From contig NZ_NEJH01000008.1 in NCBI RefSeq assembly GCF_002113025.1, forward strand, positions 124,001 to 188,000: 64,000 nt of DNA, in the 5' to 3' direction. Below, piece by piece: positions 60,928-64,000 of this stretch. The position numbers and the translations under genes were made by a program. Numbering within the stretch: the first letter of the stretch is position 1; the number at the start of each line of letters is the position of its first letter. A model generated the notes under the pieces. It was given only the letters and a program-made list of their open reading frames with translations, was not told the DNA's origin and did not search any database. The DNA comes from Pseudomonas sp. B28(2017). GTDB taxonomy: Bacteria; Pseudomonadota; Gammaproteobacteria; Pseudomonadales; Pseudomonadaceae.

Positions 60928-62364
60928 TTACCCCTCATCCCCCTCATCATCATCCCCACCATCCACCTTCATCCCCAGTTCCTTGATCTTGCGGGTCAGG
61001 GTGTTGCGGCCCCAGCCCAGCAAAACGGCGGCATCGCGGCGGCGACCGGCGGTGTGTTTGAGCGCGGTCTCGATCATGATCCGCTCGAAGGCCGGTACGG
61101 CACTGTCGAGCAGGCTCGACTGACCGCGGCCCAGCGCCTGGTCCGCCCACTGGCGCAGGGCCTGTTCCCAGTTGGTCACGGGGGCCGAATCCTGCGGCAG
61201 GCTCAGCAACTCCGGCGGCAGGTCGCCGATGTGCACTTCGCGACCCGAAGCCATCACCGTGATCCAGCGGCAGGTGTTCTCCAGTTGCCGCACGTTGCCG
61301 GGCCACGGCAGGTTCTTCAGGTATTCCTCGGTTTCGCTTTTCAGCAACTTCGGCTCGACGGCCAGCTCCTGGGCTGCGCGGCTGAGGAAGTGCCTGGCCA
61401 GGGTCGGAATGTCTTCGCGACGATCCGACAGGCGCGGGATATGGATGCGGATCACGTTGAGGCGATGGAACAAGTCCTCGCGGAATTTTCCGGCATGCAC
61501 CAGGGTTTCCAGATTCTGGTGAGTCGCGGCGATGATGCGCACATCGACCTTCACCGGCACATGACCGCCGACGCGGTAAAACTCGCCATCAGCCAGTACG
61601 CGAAGCAAGCGGGTCTGGGTGTCGGCCGGCATGTCGCCGATTTCATCGAGGAACAGTGTGCCGCCGTCTGCCTGTTCGAAGCGCCCGCGACGCAGGTTGG
61701 CCGCGCCGGTGAACGCACCTTTTTCATGGCCGAACAGTTCGGATTCCATCAGGTCTTTGGGGATCGCCGCCATGTTCAGCGCAATGAACGGCGACGCTGC
61801 CCGCGGGCTGTGACGGTGCAGGGCGTGGGCCACCAGTTCTTTGCCGGTACCGGATTCGCCGTTGATCAGCACGGTGATGTTGGAGTGGCTCAGGCGGCCG
61901 ATGGCGCGAAACACCTCCTGCATCGCGGGTGCTTCACCGATGATTTCCGGGGTGCGGGTCAGGGTCGGGGTGACTTCCAGGCCTTGTTGTTCCTGGGCGT
62001 GCTGGTTGGCGCGCTTGACCAGGGAAACCGCTTCATCGACGTCGAACGGCTTGGGCAGGTACTCGAAGGCGCCGCCCTGATAGGACGCGACAGCGCTGTC
62101 CAGATCGGAGTGCGCGGTCATGATGATCACTGGCAGCCGTGGGTGTTGTTCGCGAATCCGCGCCAGAAGGTCCAGGCCACTGGCGCCGGGCATGCGGATG
62201 TCGGAAATGATCACGTCCGGTTGCTGGCGCGCCAGGCGGCTCATCACGCCATCGGCGCTGTCGAAGCTTTGCGTGGTCATGCCTTCCTGTTGCAAGGCTT
62301 TTTCCAGGACCCAACGGATAGAACGGTCGTCATCGACGATCCACACGGTTTCACTACGGCTCAT
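60928..62364 (-). CDS. ntrC: Nitrogen regulatory response regulator NtrC (GlnG)
   Basis: 478 residues. The receiver domain has phospho-acceptor Asp in DVIISDIRMPGASGLDL. The AAA+ domain has GESGTGKE and GAFTGA. The C-terminal Fis-type HTH is AGRRRDAAVLLGWGRNTLTR. It activates sigma-54 promoters under nitrogen limitation. It is coupled to ntrB by ATGA. Confidence 0.96.
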   Translation of the reverse strand: MSRSETVWIVDDDRSIRWVLEKALQQEGMTTQSFDSADGVMSRLARQQPDVIISDIRMPGASGLDLLARIREQHPRLPVIIMTAHSDLDSAVASYQGGAFEYLPKPFDVDEAVSLVKRANQHAQEQQGLEVTPTLTRTPEIIGEAPAMQEVFRAIGRLSHSNITVLINGESGTGKELVAHALHRHSPRAASPFIALNMAAIPKDLMESELFGHEKGAFTGAANLRRGRFEQADGGTLFLDEIGDMPADTQTRLLRVLADGEFYRVGGHVPVKVDVRIIAATHQNLETLVHAGKFREDLFHRLNVIRIHIPRLSDRREDIPTLARHFLSRAAQELAVEPKLLKSETEEYLKNLPWPGNVRQLENTCRWITVMASGREVHIGDLPPELLSLPQDSAPVTNWEQALRQWADQALGRGQSSLLDSAVPAFERIMIETALKHTAGRRRDAAVLLGWGRNTLTRKIKELGMKVDGGDDDEGDEG

Positions 62365-63446
62365 GTCGATGTGGCTCCTTGTTCCAGTGGCAGAAAGATC
62401 GAGAAAGTGGTGTGGCCGGGGTGGCTGTCACACTCGATCAGGCCCTGGTGCTGGCTGATGATGTTCTGGGTAATGGCCAGGCCAAGCCCGGTACCGTCCG
62501 GACGGCCGCTGACCATGGGGAAGAAAATGGTTTCCTGAAGTTCCGCAGGGATGCCCGGACCGTTGTCGATGATCTCGATCTTGGTCACCAGGCGATGGCG
62601 CACGTGGCCGATGGTGAACTGGCGCATGGTTCGGGTGCGCAGGCTGATGCGGCCCAGGCGCAGTTCGTTCTGGCTGCTGATGGCCTGCATCGCATTGCGC
62701 ACGATGTTCAGCACGGCCTGGATCATCTGTTCGCGGTCGATCAACACGTCGGGGATGCTTGGGTCGTAGTCGCGCACCAAGGTGATGCAGCCCTGGCTTT
62801 CGGCCTCCACCAGATGGCAGACACGTTCCAGTACTTCGTGGACATTGCACAGGGCCAGTGACGGCAACTTGTTGGAGCCGAGCATGCGGTCCACCAGATT
62901 ACGCAGGCGGTCGGCTTCTTCGATGATGACGTTGGTGTAGTCGCGCAGGCTTTCTTCCGGCAGTTCCCGGGCCAGCAATTGCGCAGCGCCGCGAATACCG
63001 CCCAGGGGGTTCTTGATTTCATGAGCCAGGCCACGCACCAGCATCTTGCTGGTTTCCTGCTTGGACAGCTGCGCTTCTTCCTTGGTGATCCGCAGCAAGC
63101 GGTCACGAGGGTGGACTTCGAGCAGCAGCATCGTGTCGCCATTGCTCAGGATTGGCGTTACTGCGTAGTCAACGGTCAGGGTCTGGCCGGTGAGGGCGGT
63201 GAGCATGGCTTCGCGCTTGGTGAACGGGTGCGCTTGTTCGACGGCTTGGCGCAACGAATTCAGCGCTTCGGCCGATTCGGTAAACAATTCACTGATGAAC
63301 TGCCCATGGCTGCGCTGACCGCTGATGGCCAGCAGCATCTCCGCCGCCGGGTTCATGTACTCGAGGCGCAGTTCGGCGTCGAGCAGGATGGTGGCGGTGG
63401 TGAGGTTATCGAGTAGCAAACGGTGGAGTGCGTCGCTAATGGTCAT
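62361..63446 (-). CDS. ntrB: Nitrogen sensor histidine kinase NtrB (GlnL)
   Basis: 361 residues from ATG 63446 (AGAGGTCCCG upstream). An N-terminal PAS domain (about 8-110) and the H-box RGLAHEIKNPLGGIRGAAQL, N-box NAMQAIS and G-boxes DNGPGIP and DGTGLGLAI. It phosphorylates NtrC when PII is not bound. It is soluble and cytoplasmic. The open frame to 63734 is not coding. Confidence 0.96.
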   Translation of the reverse strand: MTISDALHRLLLDNLTTATILLDAELRLEYMNPAAEMLLAISGQRSHGQFISELFTESAEALNSLRQAVEQAHPFTKREAMLTALTGQTLTVDYAVTPILSNGDTMLLLEVHPRDRLLRITKEEAQLSKQETSKMLVRGLAHEIKNPLGGIRGAAQLLARELPEESLRDYTNVIIEEADRLRNLVDRMLGSNKLPSLALCNVHEVLERVCHLVEAESQGCITLVRDYDPSIPDVLIDREQMIQAVLNIVRNAMQAISSQNELRLGRISLRTRTMRQFTIGHVRHRLVTKIEIIDNGPGIPAELQETIFFPMVSGRPDGTGLGLAITQNIISQHQGLIECDSHPGHTTFSIFLPLEQGATST

Positions 63447-63632
63447 CGGGACCTCTTTTAGGGCAGAGCATGCGCAAGAAAACAGCGCTGATATGGGCAA
63501 AATGCAAAAACCAAACCAAGGCTCCGAAAAGAAGCGTTCAGCGCCTGAAACGGCTGTTTGACGCTCGTTTGCGTGGCGCTTTGCCAGCTTTCGCGGGTAG
63601 TTTCGAACCAAAATGGGTTGGAATGTGAGTAC

Positions 63633-63664
63633 GGTGCAAGCAATTGCACCAATATAGTGCGCAA
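63633..63664 (-). promoter_or_regulatory. Candidate NtrC binding sites upstream of ntrB
   Basis: GGTGCAAGCAATTGCACC (63633-63650, perfect dyad) overlaps TGCACCAATATAGTGC (63645-63660), close to the NtrC consensus TGCACC-N5-GGTGCA. They lie about 200 bp before ntrB, fitting autoregulation. Confidence 0.55.
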
Positions 63665-63676
63665 ACCTGAACGAGG

Positions 63677-64000
63677 TTAAAAAAGTCGCAAGAAAGGATT
63701 TTTTTCTTCGGCGGGTTTGTCGCTGAGGGGGCATTCCGGCCGCTGACCGTAGTCGTCGAGGGTGCAGGGTTTGATCTTGCGCTTCTGGGCGAGCGATGTG
63801 CGCTGCATATGGAAGGGTTGGCTGGCGGTGCGTTCGACGATGCGTCCCTGCTCATCGAGGATTTCCACAGACAGGGTATGGCTGCCGCGATCGATGTTGC
63901 TCAACGGGAACACCGGGCTCAGGCCGGGTTCGGCAGTGGGCTCGCCGTCGAGCAGCAACCGGTAGCGGTGACCGGGTTGCAGACCGGGCTCGTGGGTGGC
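63677..64000 (-). CDS. DUF4124-type exported protein, C-terminal part (5' end outside window)
   Basis: 107 residues visible; the frame is open to the window edge, so the start lies beyond base 64000. The visible part is beta-rich (SNIDRGSHTLSVEILDEQGR) and ends with a Cys-containing KIKPCTLDDYGQRPECPL. From memory the PAO1 gene next to ntrB (PA5123) is a DUF4124 protein. The N-terminal domain cannot be checked here. Confidence 0.75.
   Translation of the reverse strand, partial: ATHEPGLQPGHRYRLLLDGEPTAEPGLSPVFPLSNIDRGSHTLSVEILDEQGRIVERTASQPFHMQRTSLAQKRKIKPCTLDDYGQRPECPLSDKPAEEKNPFLRLF

Overview
The window reads as one contiguous stretch of chromosome from a Pseudomonas of the P. fluorescens/putida type. 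Support comes from the high GC content, the many paired REP-like inverted repeats (core gcgagcaggctcgctccca), and a gene order that, from memory of PAO1 and not checked by alignment, runs largely parallel to the PAO1 segment around PA5123-PA5188. Nearly all genes are intact. Only the first (a 3-hydroxyacyl-CoA dehydrogenase) and the last (a DUF4124-type protein) are cut by the window edges.

Layout. 1-9.6 kb: fatty-acid oxidation enzyme, thioesterase, glycine-zipper protein, a YdeP-type molybdopterin oxidoreductase with FdhD and a LysR regulator, then yrfG, nudE and cysQ. 9.6-13.5 kb: DctD/DctB two-component pair and a solitary rmlC. 13.7-18.4 kb: a three-domain kinase/LytM/aminotransferase fusion, agmatine deiminase and a small protein. 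18.6-27.8 kb: accessory, redox-flavoured region with a DsbA-like protein, an OprD porin, a tautomerase-FrnE-SDR operon, LysR, RidA, a YcaC-like hydrolase, AraC, Ohr and a secreted esterase. 28-36.5 kb: membrane protein, tRNA-Thr, FkbM methyltransferase, a basic amino acid ABC transporter operon with a trailing methyltransferase, and a GabP-type permease behind a good sigma-54 promoter. 36.5-42.6 kb: a second accessory stretch with two tandem paralogous small proteins, an alpha/beta hydrolase, an orphan YhcG-type nuclease, an exported protein, a TauE-like exporter paired with a clavaminate-synthase-like dioxygenase, and tRNA-Phe. 42.7-64 kb: conserved backbone with yggX-mutY-asmA, a PanZ-like protein, an OFA transporter, hisB-hisH-DUF2164-hisA-hisF, a solute-binding protein, the envC-ctpA-yibQ cell-wall block, gpmI, rhodanese-grxC-secB, trmL and ntrB-ntrC.

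Themes. Nitrogen metabolism recurs: NtrBC with candidate NtrC sites upstream, GabP with a sigma-54 promoter, the amino acid ABC transporter, AguA and histidine biosynthesis. Thiol and oxidant chemistry recurs in the 18-27 kb block. Tight ATGA or GTGA overlaps mark translational coupling in fdhD-ydeP, nudE-cysQ, dctB-dctD, the ABC permeases, asmA-mutY-yggX and ntrB-ntrC. I found no transposase, integrase, prophage, CRISPR array or rRNA. The least explained items are the dioxygenase/TauE pair, the kinase-LytM-aminotransferase fusion, an SDR lacking the catalytic tyrosine, a roughly 80-bp tandem repeat behind the gene at 59.9 kb, and divergent genes whose start codons share one CATG.
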